Shown piece after piece: positions 10,351 to 17,653 of a stretch of 64,000 bases of DNA (the stretch's first letter is position 1; each line of letters opens with the position of its first letter). Made by a program: the position numbers and the translations under genes. The notes below the pieces were generated by a model. The model was not told where the DNA came from. It did no database searches and saw nothing but the letters and a program-made list of their open reading frames with translations. Source of the DNA: Desulfuromonadales bacterium (GTDB lineage Bacteria > Desulfobacterota > Desulfuromonadia > Desulfuromonadales > BM103); NCBI GenBank assembly GCA_014860225.1, contig JACZKE010000011.1, positions 1-64,000 of the forward strand, read 5' to 3'.

Positions 10351-10372
10351 TATTTATATGAATGTATAAATA
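10351..10372 (-). promoter_or_regulatory. Palindromic operator candidate of the efflux operon
   Basis: TATTTATA-TGAATG-TATAAATA is a perfect 8-bp inverted repeat with a six-base spacer, 12 bp upstream of the outer-membrane factor start. Such palindromes are typical binding sites of TetR- or MarR-type repressors that control RND operons. No regulator gene lies next to it, so the protein would be encoded elsewhere. Confidence 0.45.
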
Positions 10373-10573
10373 CAAGGGTTAAATTCACAATGGACTTTAT
10401 GCATATTAAATACTTATCATACCTTAATAAAAAGGTAAGACGCATAGACACAAAGAAATGCCTTTTATGGATCAAAACAGCCATTCCCTCCTTGATGACC
10501 TGGTGGCTAACCTTAACTATAATGATAAACTGTCCAACAAGACTCTTTAACCTTCAGCCCACTTAAGTGACCA

Positions 10574-12103
10574 ATGAACTTTTCTGCAGACGATCTGAAA
10601 CAACTTAAAGCCCTTCATATCGAGCCGTCGCAAGCAGCGCGACAGCTTGCCCGGCTGCGTACCGGCCAGATCGATATCACACTGGAGCGACCTTGTACTC
10701 CCGGGGACGGTATCGTACAGATTTCTTCGGACTCTCACGATTCTCTGAATAAATCTTTCGCCAAAGCCGTAGCTGCCGGGAGACTGTTGCGGTTTGTCCC
10801 GGCATCGGGTGCCGCATCACGCATGTTCAGTCAACTCCATGCTGACGCAGCGACGTTGGCAGCCTGCCGCACAGCGCAAGCCGACCCTCCGCTCAGCCCG
10901 GCAGAGCGAAACCTGCGCCGCTTCTTCGACGAACTGACCTCTTTTGCTTTTTACCAGGACCTGGAAAGTGCCATGGCAGAAGACGGCTACGACTTGCATC
11001 AAGCTGTGGCCGAACGCGATTTGGCGCTTATCATCCGCTATCTGCTGGAACCGTGTGGTCTCAGCTACTCCCGGTTGCCCAAGGGCCTGCTGGCCTTTCA
11101 TCGCGTCGCTGACGGTGCACGGACACCCTTTGTCGAGCACCTGGCCGAAGCCGCTCTCCTCAAAGGTCTGAACGGTGTTGTTGCTTTGCACTTTACCGTC
11201 TCTGCAGAGCACCTGCCTCTCTTCAAGGCACAATTTGTCGCCTGGCGCGAGACCCTTGAGAACTCTTATGAATGTCATTTTGAAGTGTCCTACTCGACGC
11301 AAAACCCATCAACCGACACACTCGCTCTGGACGCAAACGGACAGCCTCTGCGGGATAAAAAAGGCAAACTGGTGTTGCGGCCTGGCGGGCATGGCGCCCT
11401 GATCGAGAATCTCAACGCCCTGAGTGGTGACATCATCATGGTGCGCAATATTGACAACGTTGTGCCCGATGCGCGCAAGGAGACCAACCTTTTCTGCAGC
11501 AGGCTGCTTACCGGTTATCTGCTTGAAACGCAAAAAGAACAACATGCTTTGCTTAAAGCACTGCATGAGCAGCCGAACGACCCGCTGGTTCACGAACGGG
11601 TCGTCGGTTTTCTTGCCGATCGCCTGCAGACCGAAATCGCTTTGACAGATGACAGCAAAGCCCTGCTTGATCTGCTGGATCGTCCCTTGCGTGTCTGCGG
11701 CATGGTGCCCATAAGCGGCGAACCCGGTGGCGGACCCTTCTGGGTGCGCGATGCAAGGGGGCAACTAACAAAACAGATTGTTGAGGGATCACAGATAGAC
11801 AAGACAAATGCCGGGCAAGCTGACATCCTTGCCCGTTCGACTCACTTCAATCCGGTTGACATGGTTTGCGGAGTCAGTAACTGGCGCGGCCGACCTTACG
11901 ATTTGAGCCGTTTTGTTGATGAAGATGCAGTAATCGTTGCATCCAAGGTCCAGGATGGCCAGAAAATCAGAGTTCTGGAACTGCCGGGATTATGGAATGG
12001 CGGCATGGCCAAGTGGCACACCATTTTCGTCGAGATCCCGTCTGAAGCGTTCAATCCGGTGAAAACCGTTTTTGATCTGCTTCGCCCGGCTCATCAGCCA
12101 TAA
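10574..12103 (+). CDS. DUF4301 family protein
   Basis: This 509-residue protein matches what I remember of the DUF4301 family (PF14134). The N-terminal half holds RFVPASGAASRMF (near residue 76), which resembles the glycine-rich nucleotide loop of sugar nucleotidyltransferases. Other conserved-looking stretches are RPGGHGALIENLN, MVRNIDNVVPD and GEPGGGPFWV. These resemble UDP-sugar pyrophosphorylase motifs (GHGD-like and N-x-D metal site), so a nucleotidyltransferase-like role is a reasonable inference, but the family is not characterised to my knowledge. It is monocistronic, with no strong SD and no signal peptide, so it should be cytoplasmic. Confidence 0.75.
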   Translation: MNFSADDLKQLKALHIEPSQAARQLARLRTGQIDITLERPCTPGDGIVQISSDSHDSLNKSFAKAVAAGRLLRFVPASGAASRMFSQLHADAATLAACRTAQADPPLSPAERNLRRFFDELTSFAFYQDLESAMAEDGYDLHQAVAERDLALIIRYLLEPCGLSYSRLPKGLLAFHRVADGARTPFVEHLAEAALLKGLNGVVALHFTVSAEHLPLFKAQFVAWRETLENSYECHFEVSYSTQNPSTDTLALDANGQPLRDKKGKLVLRPGGHGALIENLNALSGDIIMVRNIDNVVPDARKETNLFCSRLLTGYLLETQKEQHALLKALHEQPNDPLVHERVVGFLADRLQTEIALTDDSKALLDLLDRPLRVCGMVPISGEPGGGPFWVRDARGQLTKQIVEGSQIDKTNAGQADILARSTHFNPVDMVCGVSNWRGRPYDLSRFVDEDAVIVASKVQDGQKIRVLELPGLWNGGMAKWHTIFVEIPSEAFNPVKTVFDLLRPAHQP

Positions 12104-12168
12104 GCCAGGACATTCCTGAGCGGGACTGTGTTACGAAATGATAAAAAATGGATCGATAACTCAGTCGT

Positions 12169-12408
12169 TCAATAGGCAGCTCTACGGTCAAGACCGTAGT
12201 AGTTGTGAGAGTCCTCACGCCTGCATTTGACTCGAACAGGATCAACACCAATAGTCACCCAACCGCTCGACCGCCTGAATCTCGCAACGCGATTGTTTGC
12301 GAGCATCACATCAAGGACCTGGGAGGTAAACAAGTGAAACGTCCCGTCATTCAAAATGGCCTCAATAGAATATGATCCTTCTCTTCTCAGACCCCTTCGA
12401 TCAGTCAT
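12169..12408 (-). CDS. Small conserved-looking hypothetical protein
   Basis: This 79-residue protein has a perfect AGGAGG ribosome binding site five bases before its ATG, good evidence that it is translated. It contains RSSGWVTIGVDPVR in the middle and ends with YYGLDRRAAY. A C-terminal Y-x-G-P-E/D-R-R-like motif after a W-V-x-x-G-x-D-P-x-R segment recurs, to my memory, in small unannotated proteins of Geobacter relatives. It is basic, soluble and without Cys. The function is unknown. It points away from the SYLF gene and converges with the DUF4301 gene. Confidence 0.7.
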   Translation of the reverse strand: MTDRRGLRREGSYSIEAILNDGTFHLFTSQVLDVMLANNRVARFRRSSGWVTIGVDPVRVKCRREDSHNYYGLDRRAAY

Positions 12409-12823
12409 CTATGCCTCCTGTATGGTAAAGCAGTCCCTCGAAATCGTGCCAGTCAGCAATTTACACATGTAGACAAGCAGTCAACGCCGGAAAAAGAAAG
12501 ACCGCTGGTCAGCATAAGCTGACAAAGCGGTCCGGTATTGCCTATAGTTGTCGAGTAAATCTACTGACATTTCCATCTCCATGGAACACATCGCAGACAA
12601 GACGCCATCAATCTACGCTAGAATGACTGTCAGGTAAAGATCTCTGTTGTTCCTTATCGTTTTTACAGTTTAAAAATTGCTAAAGCGTTATGAATATTAA
12701 GTTTATACAATCCTGGTCTTTGGAAAACGTATTTTAACCATGAACTCAGCAGCTTGCTTCTTGTTTGTTTAACGATAAAATAGACGAAATATCTTAAGTG
12801 GCACAAAGCCAAAGGAGAGTGAC
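12409..12823. other. Intergenic region with a strong hairpin
   Basis: No gene is visible here. A two-part stem-loop at 12500-12532 (GACCGCT and GTCAGC pairing with GCTGAC and AGCGGTC) reads on the minus strand into a T-rich tract, as a terminator would. No minus-strand gene lies immediately upstream of it, so its role is unclear. The promoter of the SYLF gene lies at the right end. Confidence 0.45.
12754..12781 (+). promoter_or_regulatory. Sigma-70-like promoter of the SYLF gene
   Basis: TTGCTT and TAAAAT are separated by 16 bases, about 42 bp upstream of the start codon. The match to the consensus is moderate. Confidence 0.4.
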
Positions 12824-13390
12824 ATGAGATTGTTGAGCAATAAAGTGGTTCTAATCATTGCATCCCTTACTCTCGTCTTTTCTTCTTCATTGTTCAACCC
12901 GGATCAAGTCCTAGCCGCTTCGGCAGAAGAAATCGATATTAAGGTTGATGCAACCCTCAAACAATTTGCCAGTGAAGTCAATGGTGGCGCTGAGTTTTTA
13001 GAAGCGTCCAAAGGTGTTCTGGTTTTTCCAAATGTCATAAAGGCAGGCATTGGTGTCGGTGGGGAATACGGAGAAGGGGCCCTCCGAATAAACGGCAAAA
13101 CAGTTGATTACTACAGTACCGCTGCGGCTTCGATTGGTTTTCAACTGGGTGCACAGTCAAAATCGATCGTCATCGTTTTCCTGCAGAGTAAAGCCCTTGA
13201 AGATTTCCGCAACAGTTCAGGATGGAAGGCAGGTGTCGATGGTTCGGTTGCCCTGGTTAAATGGGGTGCTGGTGAAGATATCAACAGTATCGACATCAAA
13301 GATCCGATTGTTGGTTTTGTCTTCAGTAATAAAGGCCTGATGTATAATCTGACGATAGAAGGTTCAAAATTTACGAAAATCAAGCCATGA
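12824..13390 (+). CDS. SYLF/YSC84 (DUF500) lipid-binding domain protein
   Basis: This 188-residue protein has an N-terminal signal peptide (about residues 1-31, ending VLAASA) and then a single SYLF domain. The domain shows ASKGVLVFPNVIKAGIGVGGEYGEG, VDYYSTAAASIGFQLGAQSK and a final FSNKGLMYNLTIEGSKF. Bacterial SYLF proteins are secreted or periplasmic and thought to bind phospholipid. An AAGGAGA sequence precedes the ATG. It stands alone between its own promoter and a terminator hairpin. The fold assignment is secure; the physiological role is not known. Confidence 0.88.
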   Translation: MRLLSNKVVLIIASLTLVFSSSLFNPDQVLAASAEEIDIKVDATLKQFASEVNGGAEFLEASKGVLVFPNVIKAGIGVGGEYGEGALRINGKTVDYYSTAAASIGFQLGAQSKSIVIVFLQSKALEDFRNSSGWKAGVDGSVALVKWGAGEDINSIDIKDPIVGFVFSNKGLMYNLTIEGSKFTKIKP

Positions 13391-13508
13391 AATGAAATTG
13401 TGTCAGCACCTTTCAGCCCAACGGTATACATATAAACTCAAAGACATTTTGTCTCTGGATGTAATCCCGGCCTTTCATTGAACCACACCGCATAAATAGA
13501 AAAACGAC

Positions 13509-13541
13509 AGGCCATCCGAGAGCGATCTCAGGTGGCCTTTG
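13509..13541 (+). terminator. Probable terminator after the SYLF gene
   Basis: An 8-bp stem (AGGCCATC / GGTGGCCT, one G-U pair) with an inner GAG/CTC pairing is followed by TTTGGTT. It lies about 120 bp after the stop codon. Confidence 0.5.
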
Positions 13542-13597
13542 GTTCAGTTCAAAGGCGCCCGGAATAGGTCTTGACGTCCTCACTTTTTGACGAAGAG

Positions 13598-13918
13598 CTA
13601 ATTCTTCTTGTCAGCGTTCAGGTGCAACCCGCAATGAACGCATCGGCGAACCGGCAGAAAGGTCGGGCCATTGGTATGGTAGGTGTTGCCACATCCGGGA
13701 CACTTGACGACTGTTGCCAGGCCGACAGCGACACAGAGCAGAATAATCCAGATGGCGAACAACTTGCCCAGAGTGCCGCTCGAAGCCTCCATTTCAAGCG
13801 CAATGATCAGGCCTGGCACATAGATCAGGATGGTTGCCCATAGTATCCAGCGTCGCTTGCGGATCTTTGTGAGCCCCTGCCGCAGGATGTCCGGGTCTAT
13901 GTCTACTTCTACGGTCAA
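13598..13918 (-). CDS. Small membrane protein with C-terminal zinc ribbon
   Basis: The 106-residue protein has two adjacent hydrophobic helices (about residues 25-43 and 50-68) followed by KCPGCGNTYHTNG and RCVHCGLHLN, a four-Cys zinc ribbon. The start is a TTG, chosen because AGGAGG lies five bases ahead of it; no ATG is available near that site. The ribbon would face the cytoplasm if both helices cross the membrane and the N-terminus is inside. No named family is recognised. It lies upstream of, and in the same direction as, nothing obvious; the MgtC-like gene to its right is on the same strand 113 bp away, so they may be cotranscribed. Confidence 0.72.
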   Translation of the reverse strand: MTVEVDIDPDILRQGLTKIRKRRWILWATILIYVPGLIIALEMEASSGTLGKLFAIWIILLCVAVGLATVVKCPGCGNTYHTNGPTFLPVRRCVHCGLHLNADKKN

Positions 13919-14031
13919 GAATGCCTCCTGGCAGCTTGTCGGACTGCTAAAGCTGAAGCGGGAATCTGGTTGTTTGAGAACAGGTTTAATTCAATTGAAG
14001 GTTCAAAGCCGTAGCACTGGAGCGAATGATC

Positions 14032-14733
14032 TTAGTGATAGTGAATCTTCTTGATACCTTCAAGCTGTTTTATCACTATGGTCAGCTCATGGCCGATTCG
14101 CTTCTGCTGCTGGGTGATTATCATCTGGTAGAAGAGTTCGCCTGTGACCAGATCTACATGGGAACTGATGTCTGAGACCTGAAGCTTGCGTGCGGCAAAA
14201 ATTTCCTGCAGCTCATCGAGCAGCCCCTCGCGATTGACTGCTGTCACCGCCAGGGTGAGAAAACGATCCTTTTTAATCATCGGGTCGAGTTTCTTCAGGA
14301 AATTCAGGCTGACCAGCACCAGCAGGGTAGCGATGGTCCCGAGACTGTAGAAGCCCATGCCGAAGGCCATTCCCAGCCCGGCAACCGTCCAGAGGCTGGC
14401 GGCCGTGGTCAAGCCGCGTACCGAAGCACCTTCCTTGAGAATAACACCGGCACCAATAAAGCCGATGCCGGTTACAATCTGTGCGGCAACCCGGGAAGGA
14501 TCGAGGCGCAGTGCGGAATCAACACCGAACATGGCGTACTTGAGATGAAATGTTTCTGAGATAATCACCATGACGCAGGAACCGACAGCAACCAGCAGAT
14601 TGGTCCTTAGTCCTGCCGGTCGGCCGTGACTCTCGCGTTCAAGCCCGATCAGACCACCGGCCAGGGCGGCCAAAAGCAGTTTGACTGTAATGTCCAGCTC
14701 TACGCTACCCAGCAGTGTCGTCCCGAAAAACAT
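14032..14733 (-). CDS. MgtC/SapB family membrane protein
   Basis: The 233-residue protein carries the family hallmarks: GGLIGLERESHGRPAGLRTN after the first helix, TGIGFIGAGVILKEG and RGLTTAASLWTVAGLGMAFG. About five membrane helices occupy residues 15-150, and an ACT-like cytoplasmic tail follows (about 160-233). MgtC proteins modulate magnesium-limited growth and ATP synthase or membrane-potential homeostasis in other bacteria; the role here is only inferred. AGGA lies about seven bases before the ATG. A second protein with an MgtC-like N-terminus lies at 42603-43850. Confidence 0.88.
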   Translation of the reverse strand: MFFGTTLLGSVELDITVKLLLAALAGGLIGLERESHGRPAGLRTNLLVAVGSCVMVIISETFHLKYAMFGVDSALRLDPSRVAAQIVTGIGFIGAGVILKEGASVRGLTTAASLWTVAGLGMAFGMGFYSLGTIATLLVLVSLNFLKKLDPMIKKDRFLTLAVTAVNREGLLDELQEIFAARKLQVSDISSHVDLVTGELFYQMIITQQQKRIGHELTIVIKQLEGIKKIHYH

Positions 14734-14975
14734 GATAAATCCTCAAATTGCCCAAATTAAATACAGTACACCCTGTTTTTAATTTACAGTATAACAAGCA
14801 AACGGCCAATCCACGAGAAGGAATCAACAGAAGGAATTAACGCTGACCACTGCAATGAATGAGCTGACAGCCGCAATCTCCCTGCCAAAGTCAACGCAAA
14901 GTGATAAATCAGCAGTGATTGCGGGTTCAGACTCTGATACACTTGGCCTGTATTTATCTTCAACCATGCTTCGGA

Positions 14976-17087
14976 ATGAACAATATGACCAGCAACGATC
15001 ATCATAAACGTCTGCTTGATGCCGTGACTACAGACTTCGCTGTGCTGCGTGGCCACCCTCTTCCCTTTGGTGTTAATATCCTGGCCGGTGGTGTCAATTT
15101 TGCCGTCTTTTCCCGTCACGCTACGGCGATCAACATCGTGTTCTTCCGACCGGGAGATCTTGACCCGTTGATGGAATTTCCCCTCGACCCGAAGATCAAT
15201 CGCACCGGGGATGTATGGCATGTCTGCATCCAGGGGTTGGTTCCCGGATTTGAATACGGCTACCGGGTTGCACGAGACGCAGGCAATGATGCCCCTGTGC
15301 ACCGCTTTGATGATAAACAAGTGTTGCTTGATCCTTACGCCAAAGCTGTCTCCGGCCCTTCCCTGTGGCGGGAAGCAACCCGCAAGGCCTCTCGAACGGG
15401 TAGCTGGCGAGGTTTGCTGGTTGAGGACACCTTTGACTGGGAGTTCGACCAGCCGCTCAACTATCACCTGGCCGATTCGGTGATCTACGAAATGCATGTG
15501 CGTGGCTTCACCCGTCATGATTCGGCAAACGTCTCCCATCCGGGCACCTATCATGGTGTTATGGAAAAGATCCCCTATCTGCAGGAGTTGGGAGTTACCG
15601 CCGTCGAACTTTTACCGGTCACCGAATTCGACGAAGCCGACAATTATCGCAAGAATCCTCTCACCGGCGAAACATTGCATAATTTCTGGGGTTATCACCC
15701 TCTGAGCTTCTTTGCCCCAAAGGCTGCCTACACGGTAGCAATGACTGCCGACGCCCAGGTTAATGAATTCAAGGAGATGGTCAAGGCACTGCATGCAGCA
15801 GGCATAGAGGTGATTCTCGACATGGTCTTCAACCACACCGGCGAAGGCAATGAGCAAGGACGCACCATCTCCCTGAGGGGTTTCGACAACAGCGTCTATT
15901 ACATCGTTGATCCGGAGAGCGGCGCGTATGCGAACTATTCCGGTTGCGGCAACACCGTCAACTGCAATCATCCGGTGGTTCGCGACCTGATTATCGATGC
16001 CCTCTGTTACTGGGTCACCGAGATGCATGTCGATGGCTTTCGTTTCGATCTGGCCTCGATCCTCGGTCGCGGCTCCGATGGTGAAGTGCTGGCCAACCCG
16101 CCGCTACTGGAACGAATAGCCGGCAATCCGGTTCTGGCCAATACCAAGCTGATCGCCGAGGCCTGGGACGCTGCCGGTCTTTATCAAGTCGGCACCTTCC
16201 CCAATTTCGGTCGCTGGGCGGAATGGAACGGTAAATTTCGCGATGACATCCGCCGTTTCGTTCGCGGTGACAAGGGCATGGTGCCGGTGCTGGCTACTCG
16301 TCTGGCTGGCAGTTCCGACCTTTACCAGAGTGACGGCCGCGCCCCCTATCACAGCATCAACTTCGTCACCAGTCACGACGGCTTCACCCTTGCCGACCTG
16401 GTCAGCTATCAGCACAAGCACAACGAAGCCAATGGCGAATACAATGCCGATGGCGACGACCACAATTTCAGTGCCAATTATGGTTTTGAAGGGCCAACTG
16501 ACGATGCGGCCATCCGCACTCTGCGTGATCAGCAGACACGTAATTTTGCCGCCCTGCTGATTCTCGCCCACGGTGTACCAATGCTGCTGTCCGGTGACGA
16601 AATGGGACGCAGCCAGGGCGGCAACAACAACGCCTGGTGCCAGGATAACGCAATCAGCTGGCTCGACTGGAGCAATCTCGAGAGCAATCATGAGCTGTTT
16701 CGATTCTTCTGTAACCTGATCGCCTTCCGTAAGCAACATTCCCTGTTGCGAGCCCGTCATTTCGAAGGGGAGGAAAGTGGGGAGCGGCAGCTGACCTGGC
16801 ATGGCTGTACGCTGAATCGAGTGGACTGGTCCAAGTCTTCCCATTCTCTGGGCATGCACCTGCAGGGCCGACCGGATGAGGCAGAAATCTACCTGATTTC
16901 TCATGCTGCTGTAGCGGCCAAGGGTTTTTCCCTGCCGCGCTCAAACAAGCAGAAGCCCTGGCGACGCTTTATTGACACCGCCCTGGAGGCCGGGCAGGCA
17001 AGCTGTGTTCCGGGAGATGAACCGGCAATCGCAGATCAATTGAATTATCAAGTACAGGGGCATTCAGTCGTTGTACTGGTGAAATGA
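14976..17087 (+). CDS. glgX: Glycogen debranching enzyme (GlgX/isoamylase type, GH13)
   Basis: This protein of about 703 residues hydrolyses alpha-1,6 branches of glycogen or limit dextrin. It has an N-terminal CBM48-like domain (from FGVNILAGGVNFAVFSRHA) and a GH13 barrel. The catalytic motifs are DMVFNHTGEGN, DGFRFDLASILGR (nucleophile Asp), LIAEAWDAAGLYQ (acid Glu) and NFVTSHDGFTLADLVSY. The length fits the GlgX/TreX group. I start it at the ATG at 14976, with 14985 as alternative; the frame stays open upstream only to a TTG. No other glycogen gene is adjacent, but a trehalose/GH65 operon lies at 56.7-60.6 kb. Confidence 0.9.
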   Translation: MNNMTSNDHHKRLLDAVTTDFAVLRGHPLPFGVNILAGGVNFAVFSRHATAINIVFFRPGDLDPLMEFPLDPKINRTGDVWHVCIQGLVPGFEYGYRVARDAGNDAPVHRFDDKQVLLDPYAKAVSGPSLWREATRKASRTGSWRGLLVEDTFDWEFDQPLNYHLADSVIYEMHVRGFTRHDSANVSHPGTYHGVMEKIPYLQELGVTAVELLPVTEFDEADNYRKNPLTGETLHNFWGYHPLSFFAPKAAYTVAMTADAQVNEFKEMVKALHAAGIEVILDMVFNHTGEGNEQGRTISLRGFDNSVYYIVDPESGAYANYSGCGNTVNCNHPVVRDLIIDALCYWVTEMHVDGFRFDLASILGRGSDGEVLANPPLLERIAGNPVLANTKLIAEAWDAAGLYQVGTFPNFGRWAEWNGKFRDDIRRFVRGDKGMVPVLATRLAGSSDLYQSDGRAPYHSINFVTSHDGFTLADLVSYQHKHNEANGEYNADGDDHNFSANYGFEGPTDDAAIRTLRDQQTRNFAALLILAHGVPMLLSGDEMGRSQGGNNNAWCQDNAISWLDWSNLESNHELFRFFCNLIAFRKQHSLLRARHFEGEESGERQLTWHGCTLNRVDWSKSSHSLGMHLQGRPDEAEIYLISHAAVAAKGFSLPRSNKQKPWRRFIDTALEAGQASCVPGDEPAIADQLNYQVQGHSVVVLVK

Positions 17088-17230
17088 AGGCAGGTGCTTT
17101 GCTGTCTCAATTTCATTCAGCGGCTATCAGGGATAGGACAAGCTGCATCACCAGGACGATTGTAAGCAGCACGCTAAAACCGCCAAAGAGAAACAACAGG
17201 ATTATGGCGAGAGTCTTTTTGATAGCAGAC

Positions 17231-17569
17231 TTATTTCAACCAGTCTTCATAAAGCTCAGCATTGAAACCGATGATGAAGCGGTCCTCGACACGACAGGTC
17301 GGGGCACGCAGATTGCCGCTCGGTCCCATCGCATGTTGCAAAATGGTATCCTTCGCGTCGGTCGCCGGGACAAAATGCAGTACCTTTTTGCCCTTGGCAA
17401 CGCTAATGCCGCTGGCCGTCTTTAATAGTCTCCAGGCAGCATCTTCGTCAAAACGGGATGTCTTCGCATCGACAACTTCCTCGATACTCACCTGCTTTTT
17501 CTCAAGAAACTCTTGAGCATTTTTACAGGACGTTCAGCCTTTACGCAGATATGCCCAGTCGATTTTCAT
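17231..17569 (-). CDS. ArsC-like (Spx/ArsC family) selenoprotein with in-frame UGA
   Basis: Read from the ATG at 17569 (GGAGG five bases upstream), the frame runs through a TGA at 17536-17534 to a TAA at 17231, giving 112 residues with selenocysteine at position 12. The context is LRKG-U-TSCKNAQEFLEK, a thioredoxin-fold UxxC redox motif at the place where relatives have CxxC. The rest (VAKGKKVLHFVP, MGPSGNLRAPTCRVEDRFIIGFN) matches the family annotated as ArsC-family (seleno)proteins. A SECIS-like hairpin follows the UGA. Ordinary gene calling would start at the GTG at 17491 and lose the active site. It is probably a thiol/selenol oxidoreductase; arsenate reduction is not implied. The Sec machinery is not in this window. 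Confidence 0.85.
17501..17536 (-). promoter_or_regulatory. SECIS-like element after the UGA selenocysteine codon
   Basis: On the minus strand, 16 bases after the UGA, a perfect 6-bp stem CTCAAG/CTTGAG encloses the loop AGTTT, which has a G near its 5' side. CCTG and CAGG can pair outside it. Position, size and the loop G and U agree with bacterial SECIS elements that recruit SelB. Confidence 0.7.
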
Positions 17570-17653
17570 GCCATCCTCCCGTACGTCTGTGGTCATCAAC
17601 AATATGTGAAAGTATACATCTTTGCAAAGAGTGTGCACCATGCACCCGGAGGT

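Noticed and set aside
10458-10550. 30-codon ORF (MPFMDQNSHSLLDDL...) before the DUF4301 gene
   Set aside because: Its composition looks protein-like and acidic, but there is no good SD and no recognised relative; it could be chance.
12800-12830. CACAAAGCCAAAGG as the core of a cyclic-dinucleotide (GEMM) riboswitch before the SYLF gene
   Set aside because: The other conserved GEMM parts and the paired stems are missing.
14784-15554. 256-codon minus-strand ORF opposite glgX
   Set aside because: Antisense shadow; no family-like sequence.
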